IMG/VR virus record: IMGVR_UViG_3300031578_000339
Location: 1-23,543 of that record
Length of the DNA stretch: 23,543 bases
Origin: a virus
Direction: 5' to 3' (one strand)
Shown here in pieces: positions 14,496 to 21,816 of this stretch (the stretch's first letter is position 1; the number at the start of each line of letters is the position of its first letter). The translations under genes were made by a program, and so were the position numbers. The notes beneath the pieces are model-generated. The model was given only the letters and a program-made list of their open reading frames with translations. It made no database searches and was not told the origin of the DNA.

Positions 14496-15296
14496 ATGTT
14501 GAGTAAAAAGAGAATTTTGACATTGGCCGCAAAGTACGGCCCGTTTGTAAGATTTTATCCAGAAGGTCCAGAAGGTTCTGAAGGTAAACCGCCGGAAGTT
14601 AAGGAAGGCGATAAACCTGAGTTGAAAGAGAAAGAGGAGTTCGAGAAGACCCGCCAGAGGGCCGACCAGGAGGCGGCAAACGCAAGGAAGGCAAGAGAGG
14701 AGCTTAACGAGACGCAGGAAGTTCTTGAGACTGCTCGCTCGGAGAACGAATCTCTTAAAGAGAAACTTGCCGAGGCCGAATCCAAAGCTGTCCAGGCCGG
14801 AATCAAGGACGTTGAGCTTGACGAATCCGAATATCAGGGGACCGACCTTGCTCTGGTAAGGGCCATAAAAATCCTTAACCAGAAGATAGACGTCAAGGAC
14901 AAAAAAATTGACAACCTTGAAAAGAAGGCGACTGGTTACGAGGAGCGGGAACGGCAGGAGCAAGCCAAGATTGCCCGAAACTCTGTTTACGAGGAGCTTC
15001 TAAGCGACCTAGATGGTGAATACGGAGCCGATTGTCGCAACGATGCCGTTAAGAAATTCGATGAACTGGGTAAAAAGGGCGACATTCCCAAAGGCAACCC
15101 CGCAAAAGCGGCCCGAATAATGGAAAAATGTTACAAAGAGGTCAAGACGGCCAAGTCAAAAGAAACAAAGAAATCTCTAACACTCGACACGGGTTCGGGA
15201 GGCGGCGGCGCTCCGAACCTGTCAGGTTTTAAGTTCAAAAGCGGACAGTCGCTGGACGAAGCTGTTGACCAGTACACGGCTGCCACTAAGAGTTAA
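14496..15296 (+). CDS. Putative scaffolding protein
   Basis: This is a 266-residue protein. After a short N terminus and a Gly/Pro/Glu-rich linker (PEGPEGSEGKPPEVKEG), residues about 45-155 form an unbroken charged coiled coil rich in Glu, Lys, Ala and Leu. A helical segment and a Gly-rich, basic C terminus follow. A coiled-coil protein immediately upstream of the major capsid gene is the classic place and shape of a head scaffold, which guides capsid assembly and is then removed. AAAGGAGA lies before the ATG. The assignment rests on position and composition. Confidence 0.75.
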   Translation: MLSKKRILTLAAKYGPFVRFYPEGPEGSEGKPPEVKEGDKPELKEKEEFEKTRQRADQEAANARKAREELNETQEVLETARSENESLKEKLAEAESKAVQAGIKDVELDESEYQGTDLALVRAIKILNQKIDVKDKKIDNLEKKATGYEERERQEQAKIARNSVYEELLSDLDGEYGADCRNDAVKKFDELGKKGDIPKGNPAKAARIMEKCYKEVKTAKSKETKKSLTLDTGSGGGGAPNLSGFKFKSGQSLDEAVDQYTAATKS

Positions 15297-15307
15297 GGAG
15301 ATAATCA

Positions 15308-16384
15308 ATGAGTTTTCATCAGGATTTGAACAACCTCACACGAGACTTGCACGATTCTACGTGGGAGGTTGAGTATATGAAAAAGAACCCGATTCTGGCT
15401 CTTATGCTGGAACGGGGTAACATGAAGTTCAGTGGCGGTGCGCGTTACTACAAGAATTTAGATACGGGCACTCACGAAGACCTCGCGCAAGACTACGAAG
15501 TTAATGATGTCCTAACCCACGGGGTCAAGGACACGACCGCCACCGCTTATTTCCGCAAAAAGAAAATGCAATTCCCCGTCCAGATAGACGTTGACGAGGA
15601 GATGGAGAACGCCAAGCAGACGCCTGATGGCACGCAGCTTCAAAACCTTGCTAAATACCGGGTCAAGAAGGCGAACGAGGGTATGCGTATCCACTTGCGG
15701 AAAAAAATGTATATGGCAATGAGCCAGAGTAAGGCACCTTCCGACACCAATAAGTATATGCAGGGTCTTAATAGCGCCCTCGAAGTTGATTCCACCTACG
15801 GGACGATTACCAGGACTTATAGTGCCGGAACAAGTGCCGATACGGGATTCTACTGGCAACCGATGGGCGGAGTCATCACTTCGGCTGTTCAGGCGACTTC
15901 AGTTGCTATCAGCATTTCGCAGATGCGTACCTGGTTTGAGCCTCTCGAAGACATCGAAAGTGATAACACCGACCTTGTTACCATACTCGGCGGTACGCTC
16001 TGGCTGTCACTTCAGTCCGAGGCGGAGGCCAGGTCAATGCCTTATAAAATCGAGAAGAACCGCACTGCCCGTCAGGGCTTTACGGAGATGGTTCTCGATG
16101 GCAGAAGGATAATCAAAGACCCGTTCCTCAAGAGCGCCAATAATACGGCAATGGGCGAGACGACCGCGGCTGCGCAGGCACTTGAGGGCAGGGTTTACGG
16201 CCTGAACCTCAAGGACTGGGACTTCTACATTCACCCGGACAACAAGTTCAAAATGACGGATTTCTTCGACCAGAAGAAAATCGCCGGTGGGTCTGACTTC
16301 ATACTCGCCAGAATCTTGTTCAAGGGCAACCTTGTCTGCTGGCATCCGAACAGCCAGCTTTATTACGAATTAGTGACTCCGTAA
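15308..16384 (+). CDS. Major capsid protein
   Basis: This 358-residue protein probably has the HK97 fold. Supporting features are its size, its position directly after the scaffold gene, an N-terminal helix (SFHQDLNNLTRDLHDSTWEV), the central KKMQFPVQIDVDEEMENA and helical spine-like MRIHLRKKMYMAMSQ, and the C-terminal domain ending in a strand FILARILFKGNLVCWHPN typical of phage capsid subunits. AAGGAG lies 10 nt before ATG. It is followed by a terminator, consistent with a strongly expressed final gene of a sub-operon. No specific capsid family is named. Confidence 0.85.
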   Translation: MSFHQDLNNLTRDLHDSTWEVEYMKKNPILALMLERGNMKFSGGARYYKNLDTGTHEDLAQDYEVNDVLTHGVKDTTATAYFRKKKMQFPVQIDVDEEMENAKQTPDGTQLQNLAKYRVKKANEGMRIHLRKKMYMAMSQSKAPSDTNKYMQGLNSALEVDSTYGTITRTYSAGTSADTGFYWQPMGGVITSAVQATSVAISISQMRTWFEPLEDIESDNTDLVTILGGTLWLSLQSEAEARSMPYKIEKNRTARQGFTEMVLDGRRIIKDPFLKSANNTAMGETTAAAQALEGRVYGLNLKDWDFYIHPDNKFKMTDFFDQKKIAGGSDFILARILFKGNLVCWHPNSQLYYELVTP

Positions 16385-16444
16385 CGAATGACGTAACTTG
16401 GAACGTGGCGTTATTTAGTGAAATATTTTTCTAAACAATAAACA

Positions 16445-16468
16445 GCCGGATTTTCCGGCCTTTTTTTT
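16445..16468 (+). terminator. Intrinsic terminator after the capsid gene
   Basis: GCCGGA (16445-16450) pairs with TCCGGC (16454-16459) over a TTT loop, followed by C and eight T. The T tract leads directly into the AGGAG ribosome site of the next gene. Confidence 0.85.
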
Positions 16469-16481
16469 AGGAGTATCTATT

Positions 16482-17039
16482 ATGACAGTCGGAATTTTGT
16501 CAACAGAGTTTTACCTCATCGACAACTGGCCCGGTGAGCCAACGAATGGCCCGAACCCCGCAAACTGGACCACGCCATCGGCGACAGAGGATTTTGAACT
16601 CGGTACTAAGCGTATGATTTACGATGCCACCAACAATGGCTGGGCAACGCTCATGTTCCTGAAGTTTGTCGATGGAGCGGTTCCGGAAGCAACAATCAGA
16701 GACACTTGTGGTATGCACACAGCGGCGGCGGCTTCGGGAGATTACTTCTGCGTAAACGATGACGCCAGCGAAGTATCGCTGACAGGGCCGATAGCCATTG
16801 CTCTTGCTTCAGTGACAACCGCCCTGCCTTATGCGTGGTTCTGGGTAGGCGGCGTTTGTCCGGAAGATACCATTCCGGGGCTTAACGATGCGGCATACGT
16901 AACAGATGGCGGCGTAAATACAGCCCAGTCGTACATGGTATTGGCCGCCAGCGCGAGTTACGCTCGGTTCCATATTGCGACCGCTACGGACATTGCGAAC
17001 TTTTCCGCCTTCAGTCTGGTATCAGACACCACAAGTTAA
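16482..17039 (+). CDS. Hypothetical capsid-accessory protein
   Basis: This is a 185-residue, Ala/Thr/Gly-rich, probably beta-structured protein without signal peptide. It starts at ATG 16482 with AGGAG just after the capsid terminator. Proteins of this size directly following the capsid gene are often decoration or head-stabilising proteins, which is the likeliest role. No family is recognised from the sequence. Confidence 0.7.
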   Translation: MTVGILSTEFYLIDNWPGEPTNGPNPANWTTPSATEDFELGTKRMIYDATNNGWATLMFLKFVDGAVPEATIRDTCGMHTAAAASGDYFCVNDDASEVSLTGPIAIALASVTTALPYAWFWVGGVCPEDTIPGLNDAAYVTDGGVNTAQSYMVLAASASYARFHIATATDIANFSAFSLVSDTTS

Positions 17040-17076
17040 ACCTTCAATCATTAACCTTTTGAAAGGAGGTTTATAA

Positions 17077-17373
17077 ATGGCTGCATTTGATAATGGTATT
17101 CAAAAGATGGTAACTCTTGCCGGAGTTCGCATGGAGGAAGGCGCTGGCGTCACTATTGCCAATGTCCCTACGACTGCGAATCTGTCTAAACAGACGTTTA
17201 CTATAGCTACAAAGCTAAAAAAGGTGCTTGCTGGTTTTGGCATAATGGACACTGATGGTATGGTGGCCATTGCAACTACCGGAGCGCCTTCAAATGGTCA
17301 GGTTACATTTACCAGATTTGCACCTGTAGAAACCAGTGCCGACACGCTTACTTACATCTTGTTTGGATACTAA
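17077..17373 (+). CDS. Hypothetical capsid-accessory protein, strongly initiated
   Basis: This 98-residue protein starts MAAFDNGIQKMVTLAGV and has many short beta-prone stretches; it might be a decoration protein. The ribosome site AAAGGAGG is a near-perfect match to the 16S tail, suggesting very high expression, as expected for a multicopy virion protein. Its last 26 nt overlap, on the opposite strand, the end of the first HNH gene, and a terminator follows. Confidence 0.7.
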   Translation: MAAFDNGIQKMVTLAGVRMEEGAGVTIANVPTTANLSKQTFTIATKLKKVLAGFGIMDTDGMVAIATTGAPSNGQVTFTRFAPVETSADTLTYILFGY

Positions 17374-17863
17374 GATCGCTTCTTCTTCTGAGATTGGAGT
17401 GACCCTTCGGGGTCGCTCCTTTCTTATTATGGAGTTTACTGTGGCATACATTGCAAACAGCAACGACATCCAACCGATGCTCTGGTGCATAACCACGATA
17501 ATGATGGTATTGCTTTGCAGACTTTCCGCAGGAGCATTGCAAGGAATTAGGACGGGGCAATTTGCCAATTTGAACAGCACATTGTACGGCACTTACAGCT
17601 TTTTCATATTCAGGATGAATAATTCTATATCGGTTCATACATTTATTAAAAGTGTTTTTACCTTTTGGACTTTGTTTATAACGTTTTTGTGCGTTTTTGC
17701 CTTTCTCGGTTTTGCGATATTGTTGCTGATATTGTTTTTTGCAGGTTTTACATTGAGGTTGAAGACCATCTTTATCCCTTTTTCTGTGGGATTTATGAAA
17801 CTCAGAAGGCGATTTGAAATGCTTGCAAGTGCAACATCTTTTGGTTACGATAGTTTCAGACAT
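17348..17863 (-). CDS. HNH-type homing endonuclease, copy 1
   Basis: This is a 171-residue protein. Zinc-binding Cys pairs lie at residues 10-13 and 38-41; the middle is a basic linker with YRKTEKGKNAQKRYKQSPKGK repeats. The C-terminal HNH core runs from CSC (110-112) through YHHYRGYAPEHRLDVVAVCNVCHSKLH (about 119-145), with the HH pair and CxxC-H of bba-metal nucleases. It should nick or cut DNA and promote its own spread. The ribosome site GGAG lies before the ATG on the - strand. It is antisense to the late genes, has its own promoter (17937-17964) and leader hairpin, and is related to the second copy at 19733-20353. Confidence 0.85.
   Translation of the reverse strand: MSETIVTKRCCTCKHFKSPSEFHKSHRKRDKDGLQPQCKTCKKQYQQQYRKTEKGKNAQKRYKQSPKGKNTFNKCMNRYRIIHPEYEKAVSAVQCAVQIGKLPRPNSLQCSCGKSAKQYHHYRGYAPEHRLDVVAVCNVCHSKLHNKKGATPKGHSNLRRRSDLSIQTRCK
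17396..17425 (+). terminator. Intrinsic terminator with TTCG loop
   Basis: GGAGTGACCC (17396-17405) pairs with GGGTCGCTCC (17410-17419), ten pairs with one wobble, around TTCG. A T-rich tail follows. It lies inside the 3' coding end of the antisense HNH gene, so that gene's C-terminal residues are encoded by the hairpin. Confidence 0.85.
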
Positions 17864-17898
17864 GGCTTTTCTCCTATAAAGAAAAGTTTATGTTTAGG

Positions 17899-17929
17899 GC
17901 CGGTTGCAGTTTACACGACTGCGGTCGGC
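17899..17929 (-). promoter_or_regulatory. 5'-leader hairpin of HNH copy 1
   Basis: On the - strand, GCAGT pairs with ACTGC around the loop CGTGTAA, inside an outer GCCG/CGGC helix. The second HNH copy keeps loop and outer helix but has GCAAG/CTTGC, two compensatory changes, so the RNA fold is selected. The hairpin begins about where the promoter's transcript should start. Confidence 0.75.
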
Positions 17930-17936
17930 TCGCTTT

Positions 17937-17964
17937 ATTGTATAGGCAGTAAAGAGAATGTTAA
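17937..17964 (-). promoter_or_regulatory. Promoter of HNH copy 1
   Basis: On the - strand, TTAACA (17964-17959) lies 16 bp upstream of TACAAT (17942-17937). The same -10 and spacing recur before the second HNH gene. Confidence 0.65.
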
Positions 17965-17992
17965 ATAAAAAAATTATTTAGGAGAAGAAAGA

Positions 17993-18766
17993 ATGGACAC
18001 AAAAGTGCTTGAGACATTGAATTACAGGCGCAAGGCTTATGTAACAACACTTAAAAGCTCAAACGGGGAAGAAATGAAGTTACCAAGTCCACAGAAAGCG
18101 CTCTATAGCACAATGCACAACAGCCACAAGGGATATAGATATGTAAACCAGGGAATAAAGACGGCCTGCGACTGGATTCATCTGCTGCGAGACGGAAGGG
18201 GTGAAATTCATAATCCCTGGACAGACACGCCTATTACTGTGGTTGAGCTTGGATGTGGCAATGGCATACTTTGTAGTTTGCTGGTGGATATGTGCTTCGA
18301 TGTTACCGGAGTTGACATATATGAAGGCAAAATTATTTATAACAGGAAGGGATATAAGTTTATTGAGCACGACCTAACCAAGTTCCCTTATCCCTTCAAG
18401 GACAATGAGTTTGATTATTGTTTGTCTTTTGATGTTCTCGAACACTTGACTGAAAACGAAATTGCCGCCGTCCTAAGAGAAATGGCACGAATAAGTCGCG
18501 GTATTTTCCTTAAAGTATCGTGTCATGGAATACCGCCGCTCCACATTACGATTAAAACTCCCGGATGGTGGATGAACCAGTTGACAACAAATTGTCCTGA
18601 TTTTTCATGGCAGCTATTGAGGAATTTTGAACGGATTGCGGTAGATAATGGCCGTGTAGGTAGTACCGTTAATACATCATCGGATATTCGGCCATTCAAG
18701 AACGGCGAAAAAATCACCTATGCTCCCTTGTTTCATGGCAAAAGGGGTGTAATTGATGAAGATTAA
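17993..18766 (+). CDS. SAM-dependent methyltransferase
   Basis: This is a 257-residue class I methyltransferase. Motif I VVELGCGNG (residues 83-91) binds S-adenosylmethionine, the acidic Asp108 in VTGVDIYEG contacts the ribose, and FDYCLSFDVLEHL (140-152) is the motif seen in small-molecule and glycan methyltransferases of the UbiE/Methyltransf_11 type. The substrate cannot be read from sequence; its partnership with a radical SAM enzyme and a glycosyltransferase points to a sugar or surface polymer. The start has AGGAG well spaced before ATG. The end overlaps the radical SAM start by 11 nt, so translation is coupled. Confidence 0.85.
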   Translation: MDTKVLETLNYRRKAYVTTLKSSNGEEMKLPSPQKALYSTMHNSHKGYRYVNQGIKTACDWIHLLRDGRGEIHNPWTDTPITVVELGCGNGILCSLLVDMCFDVTGVDIYEGKIIYNRKGYKFIEHDLTKFPYPFKDNEFDYCLSFDVLEHLTENEIAAVLREMARISRGIFLKVSCHGIPPLHITIKTPGWWMNQLTTNCPDFSWQLLRNFERIAVDNGRVGSTVNTSSDIRPFKNGEKITYAPLFHGKRGVIDED

Positions 18767-19808
18767 ACTCTTTTTATGCGGCGGCGAAGATCCTGTAAGT
18801 GAATATCCACTTGGACTTGGCTACTTAAAGTCAAACTGTACCGGCGATATAACCATCGTCAAAGACAGGGCCGAACTTGTGGATTGCGATTTAATTGGTC
18901 TGAGCTCTACCGTAGGCGGATTGGTTGAAGCCATAGACATCCTGACGAACACAGACATTCCGGTAGCTATCGGCGGGCAAGGTACTATGTGGGATGGGTT
19001 GGATGATTACCCGTTTAAGTATATTATTCATGGCGAAGGCGAAAGGGCGTTGCAGGAGATTATTGACGGCAAGGTGAACGGCGATAAGCACATAAGATTC
19101 AATAATATGCCTGACCTGGACACCTTATGTTTTCCAGACAGAGGCAAATGCGGGGAAGAAGTCCCTATTCTTACGAGCAGGGGTTGTCCCTATAATTGCT
19201 ATTTCTGCTCGTCACATAATTATTGGGGCAGGACCAGATGGCACTCTGCGGAGTATTTTCTTGATGAAGTGGATTTTATTAAGTCGAACTATCCGAAGTC
19301 CTGGATTTTATACATCATGGACGATTTGTTCATAGTCAATCTGGAGAGGTTCAACAAGATATACGAGCAATGGATGAAAGACGGGCTTAATACCAGATTT
19401 AGCTTAAAGGGCTTCGTCAGGTCCAAGTGGATGACCCTGGAAAGAGCTACAAAGATGAAAACTATGGGGTTCGGGAGCGTTCGTTTCGGTGCTGAGTCCG
19501 GCAGTAACAGGATGCTTAAAATTCTCAACAAACAGGAAACAGTTGAGGACCATCAGAGGTGCGTGGATATATGTAAGCAGGTTGGTTTGAATGTATGCTG
19601 TTCACTGATGCAGTATCTACCGGGCGAGACTATCGAGGACAGGATACTAACAGACGAGTTCAGGAAGAAGAACAATCGTACCTTGTGTATATCCGGCAAT
19701 TATAAGTTCCAAAGATTTCCGGGCACACACTTTTATGACGGAAGCAGTCCATTAGAGGGGGACTGGAGAACCCGAGGTGCGGTTAAAAAAGAACGAGTCT
19801 TACCATGA
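18756..19808 (+). CDS. B12-type radical SAM enzyme, probably truncated at the 3' end
   Basis: This is a 350-residue protein. The N-terminal part (to about 125) resembles a cobalamin-binding fold (LIGLSST, VAIGGQGT, IHGEGERAL). The [4Fe-4S] motif CPYNCYFC supplies Cys144, Cys148 and Cys151, followed by FGAESGSNRML and LPGET, which are typical radical SAM core stretches. It likely performs a methylation or rearrangement on an unactivated carbon. ATG 18756 is preferred to TTG 18753 because AGGGG is well spaced. The last codons (about from 19733) overlap the antisense HNH copy 2, and the TGA stop appears to come from that insertion. Confidence 0.85.
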   Translation: MKIKLFLCGGEDPVSEYPLGLGYLKSNCTGDITIVKDRAELVDCDLIGLSSTVGGLVEAIDILTNTDIPVAIGGQGTMWDGLDDYPFKYIIHGEGERALQEIIDGKVNGDKHIRFNNMPDLDTLCFPDRGKCGEEVPILTSRGCPYNCYFCSSHNYWGRTRWHSAEYFLDEVDFIKSNYPKSWILYIMDDLFIVNLERFNKIYEQWMKDGLNTRFSLKGFVRSKWMTLERATKMKTMGFGSVRFGAESGSNRMLKILNKQETVEDHQRCVDICKQVGLNVCCSLMQYLPGETIEDRILTDEFRKKNNRTLCISGNYKFQRFPGTHFYDGSSPLEGDWRTRGAVKKERVLP

Positions 19809-20353
19809 CACTTATTGCAGACAGGAATAACGTCAAGCCAAAATTTAGGCTCATATCCCTTGTGGTGGTGATAGTGTTCTGCCTGTGTGGGACAATAATG
19901 ACACTGCAAGGTATTAACTGGAGGCAATTTGCCAACCCTAACAGCATAGGCCACGGCGTTCTTTGCTTTAAGTTGTCCGGGATGCCGAGCAATATAACAT
20001 TTGTGAGTCGCTTTGCGTTTTTCGGGATGTTGAGTTCGATAAAGTTTGCGAGCGGCTTTGCATTTTTGGCTTTGTTCATAACGTGCTGCAGTGGCCTTGC
20101 CTTTCTCACTTTGTCTGTAACGGTGTTTTCTCCCAAGATTAAGATTAGTTGCTTTCCCTTTTTCACTTTGACGATAGCGTTCTTGTGCGATTTTACCCTG
20201 TTCTGTTTGTCTATATTCTTTTCCATAGCTCGAGTAGCAAATTTTGCAACGATTCTTATAACCATCTTTGTTATGTGGTTGTTTGAAAAATTCAGCAAGT
20301 GGTTTTGTTTGCTTGCAAGTGTTGCAGGTTTTTGTTTTAATTGGTTCAGACAT
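19733..20353 (-). CDS. HNH-type homing endonuclease, copy 2
   Basis: This is a 206-residue protein with the same plan as copy 1: MSEPIKTKTCNTCK start, CKIC at 36-39, a longer linker with three YRQSEKGKAT-like repeats (about 59-100), and an HNH core from CHYC (151-154) through YHHHKGYEPKFWLDVIPVCNKCHGK (about 161-185). Its final 20 or so residues are encoded by the opposite strand of the radical SAM gene, implying insertion into that gene. It has the ribosome site GGAG, its own promoter (20424-20451) and a leader hairpin. It is antisense to the late genes. Confidence 0.85.
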   Translation of the reverse strand: MSEPIKTKTCNTCKQTKPLAEFFKQPHNKDGYKNRCKICYSSYGKEYRQTEQGKIAQERYRQSEKGKATNLNLGRKHRYRQSEKGKATAARYEQSQKCKAARKLYRTQHPEKRKATHKCYIARHPGQLKAKNAVAYAVRVGKLPPVNTLQCHYCPTQAEHYHHHKGYEPKFWLDVIPVCNKCHGKTRSFLTAPRVLQSPSNGLLPS

Positions 20354-20385
20354 GGTTTTCTCCTTATAAGAAAATCGTGTTTAGG

Positions 20386-20416
20386 GCCGATTGCAAGTTA
20401 CACGCTTGCGGTCGGC
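20386..20416 (-). promoter_or_regulatory. 5'-leader hairpin of HNH copy 2
   Basis: On the - strand, GCAAG pairs with CTTGC around CGTGTAA, within an outer GCCGA/TCGGC helix. Compared with copy 1, two base pairs of the inner stem have changed in a compensating way while the loop is identical. Confidence 0.75.
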
Positions 20417-20423
20417 TCGCTTT

Positions 20424-20451
20424 ATTGTAACAGCAATAAGGTGAATTTCAA
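20424..20451 (-). promoter_or_regulatory. Promoter of HNH copy 2
   Basis: On the - strand, TTGAAA (20451-20446) lies 16 bp before TACAAT (20429-20424), matching the arrangement at copy 1. The similarity of the two cassettes extends through this promoter. Confidence 0.65.
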
Positions 20452-20489
20452 ATATAAATCTGAAAATTTTTAGAAGAAGGAGTAACAAA

Positions 20490-21803
20490 ATGAAAATTGG
20501 AGTTTACACATTAACTAACCAAAGGGACAAGTTCATTGACCATCTTTTAGCGGAAAAGTTGCGCCAATATGGTCATACTGTTTTGATACGCAACTTTGTA
20601 TATGGCGCAAGAGAATCGGTATATTATGAAAAGCCTGATGTGATTGTGGTTCCGTTTCCGGGAGGGCAGTACAAGTACGACTTTGTTAAGCTCTGCAAGA
20701 AATGGGGTATAGTGGTTATTGTCCGGCGTGGCGAGGCCGGTCAGGGACGAGAGCAGTTTGAGAAACTTAGCGATGATTACAAAACGGTCATTCTCGGTAA
20801 CTGGGATTATAGTCCTTACGTTGATTTGGAATTGACGTGGGGGCAGGAGTTTTCGGACATCATTGCAGAACAAAGTAATATGCCTGCCGAGAAGATAAAG
20901 GCTTGCGGTGCTTTTGCCTTTGACCCATATTTCCAACCCGACCACAGGAGGAATGAGAATCACGAAAAGACCATTCTCTTTGCAACGGGCTTCTCAACAG
21001 CCGATTGCAGGAGTGAGTATTGCGAGACTGGATTGCCTGAAGAATCAGACTACCACGAAAAATTATATGCCATACACCGAAAGGCAAGGGATAAATGGAT
21101 TGATGCCATCAAGAAGCTGGTGAAGTGGTTTAGTTTGAACTGGCGATTTGAATTGAAAGTGCGTCCGGGCGAATCTGTTGCCGAGTACAAAAAAATGCTG
21201 CCTGATTGTGTTAAGATACATCCAGAAGATACTCCATCGTCTATTGTGCTTTGTGATGTTGATGTTCTTGTCCATAGCGGCTCAACAATGGCAATCGAAG
21301 CCCACTTGCTCGGCATACCATCATTCAACTTTTGTAATGTCAATCCCGATCCGCTTCTCTCTATGGCAAGTCCGAGGTTAGAGACTTACGAGGAGCTTGA
21401 ATGGAATCTGGCGAGGGCTGTTGTAGGCCAGTCGAATATCAACGAGTCTGTTTTCAATGAACTACAGGAACATCTTTACGGCACGATTGACGGCAAGGCT
21501 TGCGAAAGGGCGTCTAAGTACATTCACGAGTATGTCAGTAGCAAAAAGATTAAGACGAAAATTCCGAATAGCTGGCCGAAAAAACCGACATATCTTGTTG
21601 AGGGTGTTCACCTGAAACAGCAAGAAGGGGATGTGCGATGGACTTGTCCATGCTGCCGTAATATTTATTACGGTCCGGTTGCCGGAATCTTGAACTGCCC
21701 CTGGTGTTCTATGAAAATCGAAAGAACACCGATAAGGCCAGAGACAGAAAGGCCCGCAGGAAAGATAAGGGTAACTCGAAATCTTGAATCGGTGCTGAAA
21801 TAG
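20490..21803 (+). CDS. GT-B-like surface-carbohydrate glycosyltransferase
   Basis: This is a 437-residue protein. An N-terminal Rossmann-like half (MKIGVYTLTN, VIVVPFPGGQ) and a C-terminal half with LKVRPGE (222-228) and VLVHSGSTMAIEAHLLGIPS (259-278) match the donor-binding pattern of GT-B or CDP-glycerol/Kdo-transferase-like surface carbohydrate enzymes. A C-terminal zinc ribbon follows (CPCC at 386-389, CPWC at 403-406), not a usual part of that family. It probably transfers a sugar or phosphopolyol to host surface polymer or virion. AGAAGGAG lies before ATG. It belongs with the methyltransferase and radical SAM genes. Confidence 0.75.
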   Translation: MKIGVYTLTNQRDKFIDHLLAEKLRQYGHTVLIRNFVYGARESVYYEKPDVIVVPFPGGQYKYDFVKLCKKWGIVVIVRRGEAGQGREQFEKLSDDYKTVILGNWDYSPYVDLELTWGQEFSDIIAEQSNMPAEKIKACGAFAFDPYFQPDHRRNENHEKTILFATGFSTADCRSEYCETGLPEESDYHEKLYAIHRKARDKWIDAIKKLVKWFSLNWRFELKVRPGESVAEYKKMLPDCVKIHPEDTPSSIVLCDVDVLVHSGSTMAIEAHLLGIPSFNFCNVNPDPLLSMASPRLETYEELEWNLARAVVGQSNINESVFNELQEHLYGTIDGKACERASKYIHEYVSSKKIKTKIPNSWPKKPTYLVEGVHLKQQEGDVRWTCPCCRNIYYGPVAGILNCPWCSMKIERTPIRPETERPAGKIRVTRNLESVLK

Positions 21804-21816
21804 AAGGGAGAATATA

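Noticed and set aside
17336-17968. 210-codon + strand frame rich in hydrophobic residues
   Set aside because: It is the mirror of the Lys-rich HNH gene on the - strand, which has clear zinc motifs, a ribosome site and a promoter.
17348-17990. Group I or II intron carrying the HNH gene
   Set aside because: The HNH genes are antisense to their surroundings, lie at gene ends rather than splitting a gene into two clear exons, and no intron core elements were recognised.
19805-20473. 222-codon + strand frame resembling a membrane protein
   Set aside because: Same reason: it is opposite HNH copy 2, and its hydrophobicity comes from complementing Lys/Arg codons.
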